Counted from the first letter of the stretch, positions 9,376 through 18,196 are shown. The stretch is DNA of 64,000 bases from Algorimicrobium echini (GCF_900115185.1 NZ_FOVN01000002.1:218335-282334), one strand, 5' to 3'. The notes: generated by a model not told the origin, from the letters alone. Program-made: numbers and translations.

Positions 9376-9715
9376 AAAGTATATCTAATATTTTTTCAGG
9401 TGGTCTGCCAATGACTGCTTGTTTACCATTTATAATAATCGGTCGTTCAATAAGTTTGGGGTTTTTAACCATAGCCGAAATTAGATCTGCATCTGATAAT
9501 TCAGTCTCTTTATACTGTTCTTTCCAGATAGCTTCATTTTTTCTAACCAATTCAATTGGTTTAATCCCTAATAAAGAAATGATATTTTTAAGTTCATTTT
9601 CTGAAGGCACATCTTCCAGATAGGTTACTACTTCGAACGGTTTGCCTGAATTTTTTAAAATTTGTAATCCAGTTCTACTTTTGCTACAACGGTTGTTGTG
9701 GTAAATTGTAATCAT
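9374..9715 (-). CDS. arsC: ArsC-family arsenate reductase (glutaredoxin type)
   Basis: The 113-residue thioredoxin-fold protein has Cys10 in the HNNRCSKSR motif, the ArsC nucleophile loop. Three arginines at Arg58, Arg91 (ERPII) and Arg104 (IGRPPE) correspond to the oxyanion-binding arginines of the R773-type enzyme. Family members reduce arsenate to arsenite using glutaredoxin and glutathione, but stand-alone copies far from ars operons are common and may have another thiol role. The gene sits 11 bases after prfB on the same strand, with no arsR or arsB nearby, so arsenic-specific regulation is not supported here. Confidence 0.85.
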   Translation of the reverse strand: MITIYHNNRCSKSRTGLQILKNSGKPFEVVTYLEDVPSENELKNIISLLGIKPIELVRKNEAIWKEQYKETELSDADLISAMVKNPKLIERPIIINGKQAVIGRPPEKILDIL

Positions 9716-9726
9716 AAATATGTAAT

Positions 9727-10837
9727 TTAAAGTTGGCCTGATTCTTCAGTTTTCTGCCCCATCATCATTAAATAAGCTTTTAAAAACGGCTCAATATTTC
9801 CATCCATAACGGCATCAACATTACCGGTTTCATGGGCTGTTCTTACGTCTTTTACTAATTTATAAGGATGCATCACATAATTGCGAATTTGACTTCCCCA
9901 TTCAATTTTCATTTTATCGGCTTCAATATCTTCACGTTGCGCCAATTGTTTTTGTAATTCAATTTCATAAAGTTGCGATTTCAACATTTGCAAGGCTCGT
10001 GAGCGGTTATCATGTTGAGAACGCGTTTCACTACACGAAATTTGAATACCTGTAGGCTTGTGTGTAAGTTGTACTTTTGTTTCTACCTTATTAACATTTT
10101 GTCCGCCAGCACCACTAGAACGAGCAGTTGTAATTTCAATATCTGCGGGATTTATTGCAATTTCAATAGTATCATCTACCAACGGGTAAACATAGACAGA
10201 TGCAAAACTGGTGTGGCGCTTGGCATTACTGTCAAAAGGAGAAATACGTACCAAACGATGAACTCCGTTTTCACCTTTCAACCAACCAAAAGCAAAATCG
10301 CCTTCAATTTCCAAGGTTACCGTTTTAATTCCAGCAACATCTCCTTCCTGATAATTCAGCTCTTTAACTTTAAATCCACTTTTTTCAGCATACATTAAAT
10401 ACATACGCATGAGCATACTGGCCCAATCGCAACTCTCGGTTCCACCAGCTCCAGCTGTAATTTGCAAAACAGCACTCAAACTATCACCTTCTTCCGAAAG
10501 CATGTTTTTAAACTCTAAGTCTTCAATAAGAGTTTCAGCCTTTTCAAAACGATTTTCTAAATCATCGGCAGTGGCTTCCCCTTCCTTATAGAATTCGTAA
10601 ATAACTTCTAAATCTTCTTGAAGCGTTTTGCCATCTTCGTAATCAGAAACCCATTTCTTTTTATTTCGAAGCGATTGCATAATGACTTCAGCAGCTTTGG
10701 AGTCATTCCAAAAGTTAGGGTCGAAGGTTTGTTCTTCTTCGTTTTGAATTTCAATTAGTTTGGCATCTATGTCAAAGATAGTGCCTTAATTTCTCAAGGC
10801 GGTTTTTTAGATCTTTAATTTGATCTGAAGTAATCAT
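9727..10837 (-). CDS. prfB: Peptide chain release factor 2, with programmed +1 frameshift
   Basis: RF2 ends translation at UGA and UAA. The gene starts at ATG 10835-10837 and reads 21 codons ([10 protein letters not shown]...RHYL) to an in-frame TGA at 10772-10774. Slipping +1 at CTT-TGA-C resumes at GAC (10771-10773) and gives [14 protein letters not shown]..., continuing for 31 codons into the long frame. The product is 369 residues, the usual RF2 length. The stop-recognition tripeptide SPF (about 199-201) and the catalytic GGQ (about 244-246, [11 protein letters not shown]) are both present. Frameshifting autoregulates RF2: low RF2 lets the ribosome slip. The upstream booster is only AGG, six bases before the CTT, not the full AGGGGG. 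It is co-transcribed with arsC. Confidence 0.96.
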
Positions 10838-10926
10838 AGCTTATAAATTTTAACAAAAATATAATTAAATGAGCCAACAGAAAACTTAAAATGAATTAAT
10901 TTTAGCGCAAACTTAATAGTTGCTTT

Positions 10927-11952
10927 ATGAAAATTGATTTGCGAAGTGATACGGTTACCAAACCTACTAAAGGCATGTTGAATGCCATGATGTCTGCCCA
11001 AGTAGGCGATGATGTGTATAAAGAAGATGAAACCGTAAATGCACTTGAGCAGCGGTTAGCCAAACTATTTGGGAAACCCAATGCTTTATTTTTTCCTACA
11101 GGAACTATGGCAAATCAAACTGCAATTAAGTTGCATACCAATCCAGGCGATCAGGTAATTTGCGATAAAGATGCGCACATTTATCATTATGAAGGAGGAG
11201 GCGTTTCTTTTAACAGTGGTGTTTCTTGTAAATTGTTGACTGGAACTAATGGCATGTTTACTGCACAACAAGTTATTGATGCTATAAATCCACCCGATTT
11301 TTACCACAGTCCATTAACCAAACTCGTTGAAGTTGAAAACACCGCAAATAGAGGCGGAGGTTCATGTTGGGATTTTAATGAATTGCAAAAAATTCGGAAT
11401 GTATGTGATACCAATCAATTAGGGTTTCATTTAGATGGTGCACGTTTATGGAATGCATTAATAGCAAGAAATGAAACGGCTCCAGAGTATGGTCAGGTAT
11501 TCGATACCATATCTGTATGTTTAAGTAAAGGATTAGGTTGCCCAATTGGATCCGTACTTATTGGTGACGATGTGTTTATGCAAAATGCCATCCGCATCCG
11601 AAAAATATTAGGTGGCGGTATGCGACAAGTAGGATATTTAGCAGCTGCAGGCTTATATGCTTTAGATAATCATTTAGAACGCTTGGCAGACGATCATCAA
11701 AAAGCAAAGGAAATAGGTGCTGTTTTACAGTCCTTACCATTTATAAAAAAGGTTGTTCCAGTGGAAACCAACATTGTTATTTTTGAATTAGCAGAACGCG
11801 AAAAAGAAGCCAAATTCCTAAATTATTTTGCGGAAAAAGGAATACGTTTAAGTGGAATGGGAAGTGGTAAATTGCGAATCGTTACCCATCTGGATTATAC
11901 GGATTCAATGCATGATTATTTTCTAACGGTTTTAAGAAAAGTGAATTTATAG
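10927..11952 (+). CDS. ltaE: Low-specificity L-threonine aldolase
   Basis: This PLP-dependent fold-type I enzyme (341 residues) cleaves L-threonine or allo-threonine to glycine and acetaldehyde. It opens with the family signature MKIDLRSDTVTKPT. His84 (KDAHIY) would stack on the cofactor, Asp170 (HLDGARLWNA) would hold the pyridine nitrogen, and Lys201 (CLSKGLGCP) would form the Schiff base. It is divergent from prfB and ends just before a 7-bp tandem repeat. Confidence 0.9.
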   Translation: MKIDLRSDTVTKPTKGMLNAMMSAQVGDDVYKEDETVNALEQRLAKLFGKPNALFFPTGTMANQTAIKLHTNPGDQVICDKDAHIYHYEGGGVSFNSGVSCKLLTGTNGMFTAQQVIDAINPPDFYHSPLTKLVEVENTANRGGGSCWDFNELQKIRNVCDTNQLGFHLDGARLWNALIARNETAPEYGQVFDTISVCLSKGLGCPIGSVLIGDDVFMQNAIRIRKILGGGMRQVGYLAAAGLYALDNHLERLADDHQKAKEIGAVLQSLPFIKKVVPVETNIVIFELAEREKEAKFLNYFAEKGIRLSGMGSGKLRIVTHLDYTDSMHDYFLTVLRKVNL

Positions 11953-11961
11953 AGTTATTTT

Positions 11962-12035
11962 CAACTAACAACTAACAACTAACAACTAACAACTAACAAC
12001 TAACAACTAACAACTAACAACTAACAACTAACAAC
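11962..12035. repeat. Tandem repeat, 7-bp unit, about 10.5 copies
   Basis: The heptamer AACTAAC repeats without a visible mismatch from 11962 to 12035. It fills the space between two convergent genes, ending directly against the ybaB-type stop codon at 12036. No terminator hairpin is seen in this junction. Confidence 0.97.
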
Positions 12036-12359
12036 CTACTTAAACATATCCATTCCAGGAATATTTGGCATGCCTTCTTTTGCAACTGCTCCAATTTCAG
12101 TTTCATGAACTTGGCTAGCGCGTTCAATAGCTTTATTTAAGGTTAAAACCAAGTAATCTTCAAGTGCTTCCTTGTCTTCTAAAAGCGCTTCATCAATGCT
12201 AACGTCTTTAATGGTTCTATTAGCAGTAATAGTAATTTTGATTTTACCATCTGCGCTCACTTCATCTAAAAGAACAGAATTTAAACGTGCTTTAGTTTCT
12301 TCAACTTTCTTTTGGGTTTCTTTAATTTTACCCATCATTCCCATAAGATCTCCAAACAT
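12036..12359 (-). CDS. YbaB/EbfC-family nucleoid-associated protein
   Basis: The 107-residue protein begins [26 protein letters not shown], the coiled-coil helix of the YbaB/EbfC family. The central beta-sheet follows ([19 protein letters not shown], about 40-60), then a second helix. The family forms tweezer-shaped dimers that bind DNA and is usually next to recR or dnaX; neither is here. The stop lies exactly at the edge of the heptamer repeat. Confidence 0.9.
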   Translation of the reverse strand: MFGDLMGMMGKIKETQKKVEETKARLNSVLLDEVSADGKIKITITANRTIKDVSIDEALLEDKEALEDYLVLTLNKAIERASQVHETEIGAVAKEGMPNIPGMDMFK

Positions 12360-12402
12360 AATATTATCATTTTAAATGCGATGCAAAGCTATTTAATTTT
12401 TC

Positions 12403-12410
12403 TATTTTTG
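12403..12410 (+). promoter_or_regulatory. -7 promoter element of the oligopeptidase gene
   Basis: TATTTTTG matches TAnnTTTG and lies 24 bases upstream of the TTG start. The -33 element is not evident. Confidence 0.45.
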
Positions 12411-12434
12411 CCAGCTGATTAAACCCTCTTTTTT

Positions 12435-14492
12435 TTGAAAAAAATATCCAATCCACCAATAGCAAAAAAAATTGCAAAATCTCTTATTACGCATGGAGAT
12501 GAGCGCATAGATAATTATTTCTGGCTTAATGATCGGGAAAATTCAGAAGTTATCGAGTATTTGAATGCCGAAAACGCATACACGGAATCTGTAATGAAGC
12601 CAACGGAAGATTTTCAAAAATCACTTTTTGAGGAAATGAAAGCCCGTATTAAGGAAGATGATGAATCGGTTCCTTATTTCTACAATGGCTATTGGTACAT
12701 TACTCGCTATGAAACAGGAAAAGATTACCCTATTTACACCCGTAAAGAGGGTTCGTTAGAAGCGGAAGAAAATATTATGTTTGATTGCAACATCATGGCA
12801 AAAAAACATAAGTATTTTAAACTAGGTGGTATTTCTATAAGCCCAGATAATACCATGGCTGCCTTTTCAATAGATACTGTAAGTAGACGCCAATATACTA
12901 TTCAAGTGAAAAACCTTAATACAGGAAAATTACATCCAAATAAAATTAAAAATACCACAGGTGGCTGCACTTGGGCAAGTGACAATGAAACAATTTTCTA
13001 TTCTGTAAAAGACCCAGTTACTTTACGTGCTTGTAAAATTTTTAAACATAATATAAACGAGAAAGCTTCAGAGGATATAGAAGTTTTTCATGAAACTGAT
13101 GAAACCTTTAATGCTTTTGTTTATAAAACCAAATCTCGAAAATATATTGTTATAGGTTCCTCTAGCACTTTAACATCTGAATACCGAATTTTACCTGCGG
13201 ATAATCCTGATGGTGAATTCAAGATGTTTCATCAGCGAGAAAGAGGTCTGGAATATGCTATAGCACATTATAATGATGCATTCTACATTATTACAAATAA
13301 TGATAACGCCATTAATTTCAAACTTCAAAAAACACCAGAATTAGCAACAGAAAAAACACACTGGAAAGATGTTATTCCACATAGGCCAGATGTTCTTGTT
13401 GAAGATATAGAAATATTCCAACATTATTATGTGCTTAATGAACGTATTCAAGGACTAAATAAACTACGAATTATTAGTTGGGATGGAAATGAAGATTATT
13501 ACTTACCTTTTGATAGTGAAACTTATACTGCTTATTTAGGTAATAATCCTGAATTTAATTCAGATGTACTTCGTTATGGTTATAATGCTATGACAACTCC
13601 AAGTTCGGTTATGGAGTTTGATTTTAAAACCAAAACTAATGTCGTTTTAAAGGAGCAAGACGTATTGGGCGATTTCAATAAAGAAAATTACACATCTGAA
13701 CGTATTTGGGCAACAGCAAGAGATGGCGAGAAAATTCCGATGTCCGTGGTTCATAAAAAAGGTTTAAAAAAAGACGGTAAAAATCCATTATTATTATATG
13801 CGTATGGATCATATGGGTCTACTATAGACCCTTATTTTTCAACTATTCGATTAAGTTTATTAGATCGAGGATTTATTTACGTCATTGCGCATATTCGAGG
13901 TGGTGAATATTTAGGTCGCGATTGGTATGAAAATGGTAAACTATTAAAAAAAGAAAATACGTTTTTCGATTTCATAGACTGTTCCAAATATCTTATTGAA
14001 GAACAATATACTTCTCGAAAACATTTATATGCTAATGGCGGTTCGGCTGGTGGTTTACTTATGGGAGCGGTTATTAATATGAATCCTGAATTATATCATG
14101 GAGTAGTGGCAGCAGTGCCTTTTGTAGATGTGGTAACAACGATGTTAGATGACTCTATTCCGCTTACAACAGGTGAATATGATGAATGGGGAAACCCTAA
14201 TGATGAAGTTTATTATAGGTACATGAAGTCTTATTCCCCATATGATAATGTTACAGCTCAAGACTACCCGAATTTATTAGTAACAACTGGAATTCATGAT
14301 TCTCAAGTGCAGTATTGGGAACCTGCAAAATGGGTTGCTAAACTACGCGATTTAAAAACAGATTCTAATAAGTTACTACTGCATGTAGATATGCATACAG
14401 GTCATGGAGGAGCTTCTGGACGATTTGAAAGCTTAAAGGAGGTTGCATTGGAGTACGCCTTTTTACTGGATTTAGAAGGAATTACACAGTAG
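12435..14492 (+). CDS. ptrB: Oligopeptidase B-like S9 family serine peptidase
   Basis: The 685-residue cytoplasmic peptidase is of the prolyl oligopeptidase family. The N-terminal half is a seven-bladed propeller that restricts access to peptides. The C-terminal alpha/beta-hydrolase domain has Ser537 in GGSAGG, Asp622 in GIHDSQVQYWE and His657 in HTGHGGASGRF. Features such as GGEYLGRDWYENGK and YDEWGNPND fit oligopeptidase B (cleavage after basic residues) better than true prolyl oligopeptidase. The start is TTG at 12435; there is no nearby ATG and the homologous N-terminus begins here. There is no signal peptide. Confidence 0.9.
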   Translation: MKKISNPPIAKKIAKSLITHGDERIDNYFWLNDRENSEVIEYLNAENAYTESVMKPTEDFQKSLFEEMKARIKEDDESVPYFYNGYWYITRYETGKDYPIYTRKEGSLEAEENIMFDCNIMAKKHKYFKLGGISISPDNTMAAFSIDTVSRRQYTIQVKNLNTGKLHPNKIKNTTGGCTWASDNETIFYSVKDPVTLRACKIFKHNINEKASEDIEVFHETDETFNAFVYKTKSRKYIVIGSSSTLTSEYRILPADNPDGEFKMFHQRERGLEYAIAHYNDAFYIITNNDNAINFKLQKTPELATEKTHWKDVIPHRPDVLVEDIEIFQHYYVLNERIQGLNKLRIISWDGNEDYYLPFDSETYTAYLGNNPEFNSDVLRYGYNAMTTPSSVMEFDFKTKTNVVLKEQDVLGDFNKENYTSERIWATARDGEKIPMSVVHKKGLKKDGKNPLLLYAYGSYGSTIDPYFSTIRLSLLDRGFIYVIAHIRGGEYLGRDWYENGKLLKKENTFFDFIDCSKYLIEEQYTSRKHLYANGGSAGGLLMGAVINMNPELYHGVVAAVPFVDVVTTMLDDSIPLTTGEYDEWGNPNDEVYYRYMKSYSPYDNVTAQDYPNLLVTTGIHDSQVQYWEPAKWVAKLRDLKTDSNKLLLHVDMHTGHGGASGRFESLKEVALEYAFLLDLEGITQ

Positions 14493-14507
14493 TTAAAAAA
14501 AAAATTG

Positions 14508-14515
14508 TATTTTTG
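14508..14515 (+). promoter_or_regulatory. -7 promoter element of the cysteine-synthase-like gene
   Basis: TATTTTTG lies 52 bases upstream of the ATG and matches TAnnTTTG. This suggests that the gene has its own promoter after the oligopeptidase gene. Confidence 0.45.
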
Positions 14516-14567
14516 CGAGGTTTTAAGCTGCATTATATAATAAAATGACGTTACTTAAAAAGTAAAT

Positions 14568-15605
14568 ATGGGACAAAAAAATCAAGTTTATAACAGTGTA
14601 TTGGAACTTGTTGGAAATACACCACTAATAAAACTGAATAGAATTACAGCACCTTTTAAAGGCAACTATTTTGCAAAAGTAGAAGCTTTTAACCCAGGTC
14701 ACTCTTCAAAAGATAGAATTGCATTATACATAATAGAGCAAGCTGAAAAGAAGGGAATTTTAAAACCTGGTGATACCATTATAGAAACAACTTCTGGTAA
14801 TACTGGATTTAGTCTTGCCATGGTTAGTATTATAAAAGGGTATAAGTGTATTTTGGCTGTGAGTTCAAAATCATCTCCTGATAAAATTGACATGCTTAAA
14901 ACCATGGGTGCTAAAGTATATGTTTGTCCTGCTCACGTTGCTGCAGATGATCCTAGATCCTATTACGAAGTTGCTAAACGTTTACATAAAGAGACAGCGG
15001 GATCCGTATATATTAACCAGTATTTTAATGAATTAAATATAGACGCGCACTACCATTCCACGGGTCCTGAAATTTGGAGCCAAACGGAAGGTAAAATTAC
15101 ACATTTAGTTGCTTGTAGTGGTACCGGTGGAACGATTTCTGGTACTGCTAAATATTTAAAAGAGCAAAATCCAAATATTAAAATTTTAGGCGTTGATGCA
15201 TATGGTTCTGTGCTAAAAAAGTATCATGAAACGCGCGAGTTTGATGAAAAAGAAATATATCCATACCGCATTGAAGGTTTAGGAAAAAACCTAATTCCTA
15301 CAGCAACAGAATTTGATGTTATTGACGAATTTGTTAAAGTAACCGATGAGGAAAGTGCATTAACCGCAAGAGAAATAGCCAAAACTGAAGGTTTATTTGT
15401 AGGGTATACATCTGGAGCAGCTATGCAAGCCATAAAACAACTAAACGATGAAAGCACATTTGATACAAATGATGTTGTTGTCGTTATTTTTCCTGATCAT
15501 GGATCACGCTACATGAGCAAAATATACAGTGATACATGGATGAAAGAACAAGGCTTTTTAGATACAGCTAAAGTAAAAAGTAAAGAAGACATCGATATTA
15601 TTTAA
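14568..15605 (+). CDS. Cysteine synthase-fold PLP enzyme; candidate cysteate synthase of sulfonolipid synthesis
   Basis: The 345-residue fold-type II PLP enzyme has Lys48 in GHSSKDR (Schiff-base lysine), the asparagine loop [12 protein letters not shown], and the phosphate-binding [16 protein letters not shown]. It belongs to the O-acetylserine sulfhydrylase/cystathionine beta-synthase family, and the simple reading is cysteine synthase. The next gene downstream is an alpha-oxoamine synthase of the type that acylates cysteate. In sulfonolipid (capnine) producers of the Bacteroidota, a cysteine-synthase relative makes L-cysteate from O-phosphoserine and sulfite, and it pairs with that acyltransferase. 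I infer this role from the adjacency; the substrate-specific residues were not verified. Confidence 0.82.
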   Translation: MGQKNQVYNSVLELVGNTPLIKLNRITAPFKGNYFAKVEAFNPGHSSKDRIALYIIEQAEKKGILKPGDTIIETTSGNTGFSLAMVSIIKGYKCILAVSSKSSPDKIDMLKTMGAKVYVCPAHVAADDPRSYYEVAKRLHKETAGSVYINQYFNELNIDAHYHSTGPEIWSQTEGKITHLVACSGTGGTISGTAKYLKEQNPNIKILGVDAYGSVLKKYHETREFDEKEIYPYRIEGLGKNLIPTATEFDVIDEFVKVTDEESALTAREIAKTEGLFVGYTSGAAMQAIKQLNDESTFDTNDVVVVIFPDHGSRYMSKIYSDTWMKEQGFLDTAKVKSKEDIDII

Positions 15606-15620
15606 CCATGTCATTCTATT

Positions 15621-15670
15621 CAACACATGATAGTTAACTTTAAAAATTTTAAGTTAACTATCATGTGTTG
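15621..15670. repeat. 20-bp perfect inverted repeat between the two sulfonolipid-candidate genes
   Basis: Positions 15621-15640 are exactly complementary to 15651-15670, with a 10-base A/T spacer. The hairpin begins 15 bases after the stop of the upstream gene. It has no T-run after it, so it is not an ordinary rho-independent terminator. It may attenuate read-through, stabilise the upstream mRNA 3' end, or be a protein-binding palindrome. Confidence 0.95.
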
Positions 15671-15716
15671 TTAATAATAGTACTTAAAATTATTATGCTG
15701 TGAAATTTTAAATATC

Positions 15717-15724
15717 TAATTTTG
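15717..15724 (+). promoter_or_regulatory. -7 promoter element of the alpha-oxoamine synthase gene
   Basis: TAATTTTG matches TAnnTTTG, is 26 bases from the ATG, and lies downstream of the 20-bp inverted repeat. It indicates separate initiation for this gene. Confidence 0.5.
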
Positions 15725-15750
15725 CAGCAACTAACTAGATTAATAGCTTT

Positions 15751-17010
15751 ATGAAAGATTTATTTGATAAAATATATAGAGATAAAGGACCTCTAGGAAA
15801 ATGGGCTTCCCATGCCGAAGGTTATTTTGTATTCCCAAAATTAGAAGGTGAAATTTCTAATCGTATGAAATTCCGAGGAAAAGAAGTTGTAACATGGAGC
15901 ATAAATGACTATTTAGGTTTAGCAAACCATCCTGAAGTTCGTAAAGTTGATGCTGAAGCTGGTGCTGCTTATGGGTCTGCATATCCAATGGGAGCACGTA
16001 TGATGTCAGGTCACACAGATCTTCACGAAACATTGCAAAATGAATTGGCAGCCTTCGTGAATAAAGAAGCTGCTTATTTACTAAATTTTGGTTACCAAGG
16101 TATGGTGTCAACTATTGATGCTTTGGTTTCAAAGGATGATATAATTGTCTATGATGTGGATGCTCACGCCTGTATAATAGATGGTGTGCGTTTACACATG
16201 GGGAAACGTTTTACTTATAAACACAATGACGTTGAAAGTTTAGAGAAAAATTTAGAGCGTGCTACAAAAATGGCCGAACAAACTGGTGGTGGAATTTTAG
16301 TGATTTCAGAAGGTGTTTTTGGTATGCGTGGTGAGCAAGGTCGATTAAAAGAAATTGTAGAATTAAAGAAAAAATATAATTTCAGATTTTTTGTTGATGA
16401 TGCGCATGGATTTGGTACACTAGGTGCAACAGGTGCTGGAGCTGGAGAGGAGCAAGGTGTTCAGGATGGCATAGATGTTTATTTTGCAACGTTTGCCAAA
16501 TCGATGGCTAGTACAGGTGCATTTATTGCTGCAGACCAAGAGATTATTGATTATTTAAAATATAACTTGCGTTCGCAAATGTTTGCGAAATCCTTACAGA
16601 TGCAATTAGTAGTTGGTGCGTTAAAACGTTTAGATATGTTGCGTACCATGCCAGAATTAAAACAAAACCTTTGGAAAATTGTCGATGCGTTACAGTCCGG
16701 TTTAAAAGAACGTGGTTTTGATATTGGTACCACACAAAGTTGTGTGACTCCAGTTTACTTAAAAGGAAGTATTCCAGAAGCAATGGCTTTAGTAAAAGAC
16801 CTACGTGAAAACTATGGTATCTTCTGTTCTATAGTTGTATATCCTGTTATTCCAAAAGGATTAATTTTACTACGAATGATTCCAACAGCAACACATACAT
16901 TGGAAGATGTAAAGGTTACTTTAGATGCCTTTGATGCCATTAGAACTCGTTTAGAAAATGGTACTTATAAGCGCTTATCTGCAGCTGTTACTGCTGCTAT
17001 GGAAAAGTAA
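15751..17010 (+). CDS. Alpha-oxoamine synthase; candidate cysteate acyltransferase (sulfonolipid/capnine synthesis)
   Basis: The 419-residue fold-type I PLP enzyme has His139 (DVDAHACIIDG), Asp216/His219 (VDDAHGFGTLG) and Lys250 (TFAKSMASTGAF). This is the alpha-oxoamine synthase arrangement shared by serine palmitoyltransferase, KBL, BioF and the cysteate-fatty acyltransferases. It is longer than BioF/KBL, with an N-terminal segment (GPLGKWASHAEGYFVFP) like the SPT-type lipid enzymes of Bacteroidota. With the adjacent cysteate-synthase candidate, the best inference is cysteate plus acyl-ACP giving 3-ketocapnine, the base of sulfonolipids needed for gliding in relatives. Serine palmitoyltransferase is the main alternative. 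A bidirectional terminator follows. Confidence 0.85.
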   Translation: MKDLFDKIYRDKGPLGKWASHAEGYFVFPKLEGEISNRMKFRGKEVVTWSINDYLGLANHPEVRKVDAEAGAAYGSAYPMGARMMSGHTDLHETLQNELAAFVNKEAAYLLNFGYQGMVSTIDALVSKDDIIVYDVDAHACIIDGVRLHMGKRFTYKHNDVESLEKNLERATKMAEQTGGGILVISEGVFGMRGEQGRLKEIVELKKKYNFRFFVDDAHGFGTLGATGAGAGEEQGVQDGIDVYFATFAKSMASTGAFIAADQEIIDYLKYNLRSQMFAKSLQMQLVVGALKRLDMLRTMPELKQNLWKIVDALQSGLKERGFDIGTTQSCVTPVYLKGSIPEAMALVKDLRENYGIFCSIVVYPVIPKGLILLRMIPTATHTLEDVKVTLDAFDAIRTRLENGTYKRLSAAVTAAMEK

Positions 17011-17028
17011 TGTGTGATACAAACAAAC

Positions 17029-17060
17029 AAAAAGCCGATTTTAATTAAAATCGGCTTTTT
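17029..17060. terminator. Bidirectional terminator
   Basis: A perfect 32-bp palindrome (16-bp arms starting AAAAAGCCGATTTT) lies between convergent genes. It has A/T runs at both ends, so it can stop transcription from either side. Confidence 0.92.
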
Positions 17061-17063
17061 GTT

Positions 17064-18182
17064 TTATAACATTTTCTTAAAAGTCTTACGTCGCTTAATA
17101 ATCTTGGTATCAAAATCTTTCCAAATTTGATGAGAAGCCAAATTATCAGCTAATTCCGGTAAACGAATACAGGTTTCAATGCCGAATTTGATAAATGATT
17201 TATGAAACTCGTTAAATATAACTGCTGTAACACCTTTGTTTTGGTAATGTGGATCCACACCTATTAAATAGAATAGCGCTGTTTTACTCGTTTTTTTAGC
17301 TTTTAATAATTTTAAAAACCCAAACGGAAATAGCTTACCTTTTGTTTCTTGTAACGCTTCTGAAAAAGACGGCAACACTATAGCAAAAGCCACCATTTTA
17401 TCATGTTCATCAAATACAAATTTGATGTATTCTGGATTTATAAAATTAATGAACTTCTTTTTAAAATAATCACGTTGTGGGTCAGATATAGGAACAAATG
17501 TAGATAGTTTGGAATAGGTTTGATTAAACAGGTTAAACATACTATCAAGATGCGGTATTATTTCGCTTGTTTTAGTATAGCTACCTGGTTTTAATTTAAA
17601 GCGTTTTAAGATGATATCATTCACTCGCATGAAACGCTCAACAGGTAAGTTTTTAAAAGCAAATTTACTTTCTATATATTCCTTTTCTGTTTTAAAACCT
17701 AAAGTTTCAAAATGGGTAATATAATAAGGGTGATTATACCAGGTTGCCATGGTTCCAATATGATCAAACCCTTCAGTTAATGCACCATTTTTATCTAAAT
17801 TAGAAAAGCCTACAGGTCCTTCAATATATTCTAGTTTATGTTGATTACCAATTTCAGCCACTTTGTTTAATAATGCTTCCGATACATTGATGTCATCAAT
17901 GGTGTCAAACCACCCAAAGCGCATTTTCTTAACCTGCTGTTCGTTGATTTCTGTCCAGTTTACAATGGCTGCTACACGGCCAACTATATAATTATCTTTA
18001 TAAGCTAGAAAGAAACGTGCTTCTGCATTTAAAAACGCAGGATTTTTATCGGCACTTAAAGTGGCTACTTCATCGGAAATAATAGGTGGCACCCAATATT
18101 TTGAATCTTTATATAATGTAAATGGGAATGTAACAAAACGTTTTAATTCTTTTTTGTTTTTTACTTCGTGTAATTGTATCAT
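17064..18182 (-). CDS. GNAT-like acyltransferase fold protein, conserved in Bacteroidota
   Basis: The 372-residue cytoplasmic protein begins with the conserved block FVTFPFTLYKDSKYWVPP (about 16-33). A GNAT-type core follows (ARFFLAYKDNYIVGRVAAIVN, about 56-76), with a second GNAT-like half later (FYLIGVDPHYQNKGVTAVIF, about 303-322, containing the Q/R-x-x-G-x acyl-CoA loop form). Homologues carry varied database names. It faces the putative sulfonolipid genes tail-to-tail across a shared terminator. Bacterial ceramide-type N-acyltransferases are also GNAT-related, so capnine N-acylation is a possible role, but this is inference. It is followed on the minus strand by nothing close, and the beta-barrel gene lies 14 bases upstream. 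Confidence 0.75.
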   Translation of the reverse strand: MIQLHEVKNKKELKRFVTFPFTLYKDSKYWVPPIISDEVATLSADKNPAFLNAEARFFLAYKDNYIVGRVAAIVNWTEINEQQVKKMRFGWFDTIDDINVSEALLNKVAEIGNQHKLEYIEGPVGFSNLDKNGALTEGFDHIGTMATWYNHPYYITHFETLGFKTEKEYIESKFAFKNLPVERFMRVNDIILKRFKLKPGSYTKTSEIIPHLDSMFNLFNQTYSKLSTFVPISDPQRDYFKKKFINFINPEYIKFVFDEHDKMVAFAIVLPSFSEALQETKGKLFPFGFLKLLKAKKTSKTALFYLIGVDPHYQNKGVTAVIFNEFHKSFIKFGIETCIRLPELADNLASHQIWKDFDTKIIKRRKTFKKML

Positions 18183-18196
18183 ATAGTTTTCAACAT

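Noticed and set aside
9374-9715. An arsenic-resistance operon around arsC
   Set aside because: There is no arsR, arsB/acr3 or arsM in the surroundings; the gene is simply downstream of prfB.
12036-12359. Heptamer array as part of a gene coding for a repeat protein
   Set aside because: The array contains stop codons in every frame on both strands and lies outside both flanking genes.
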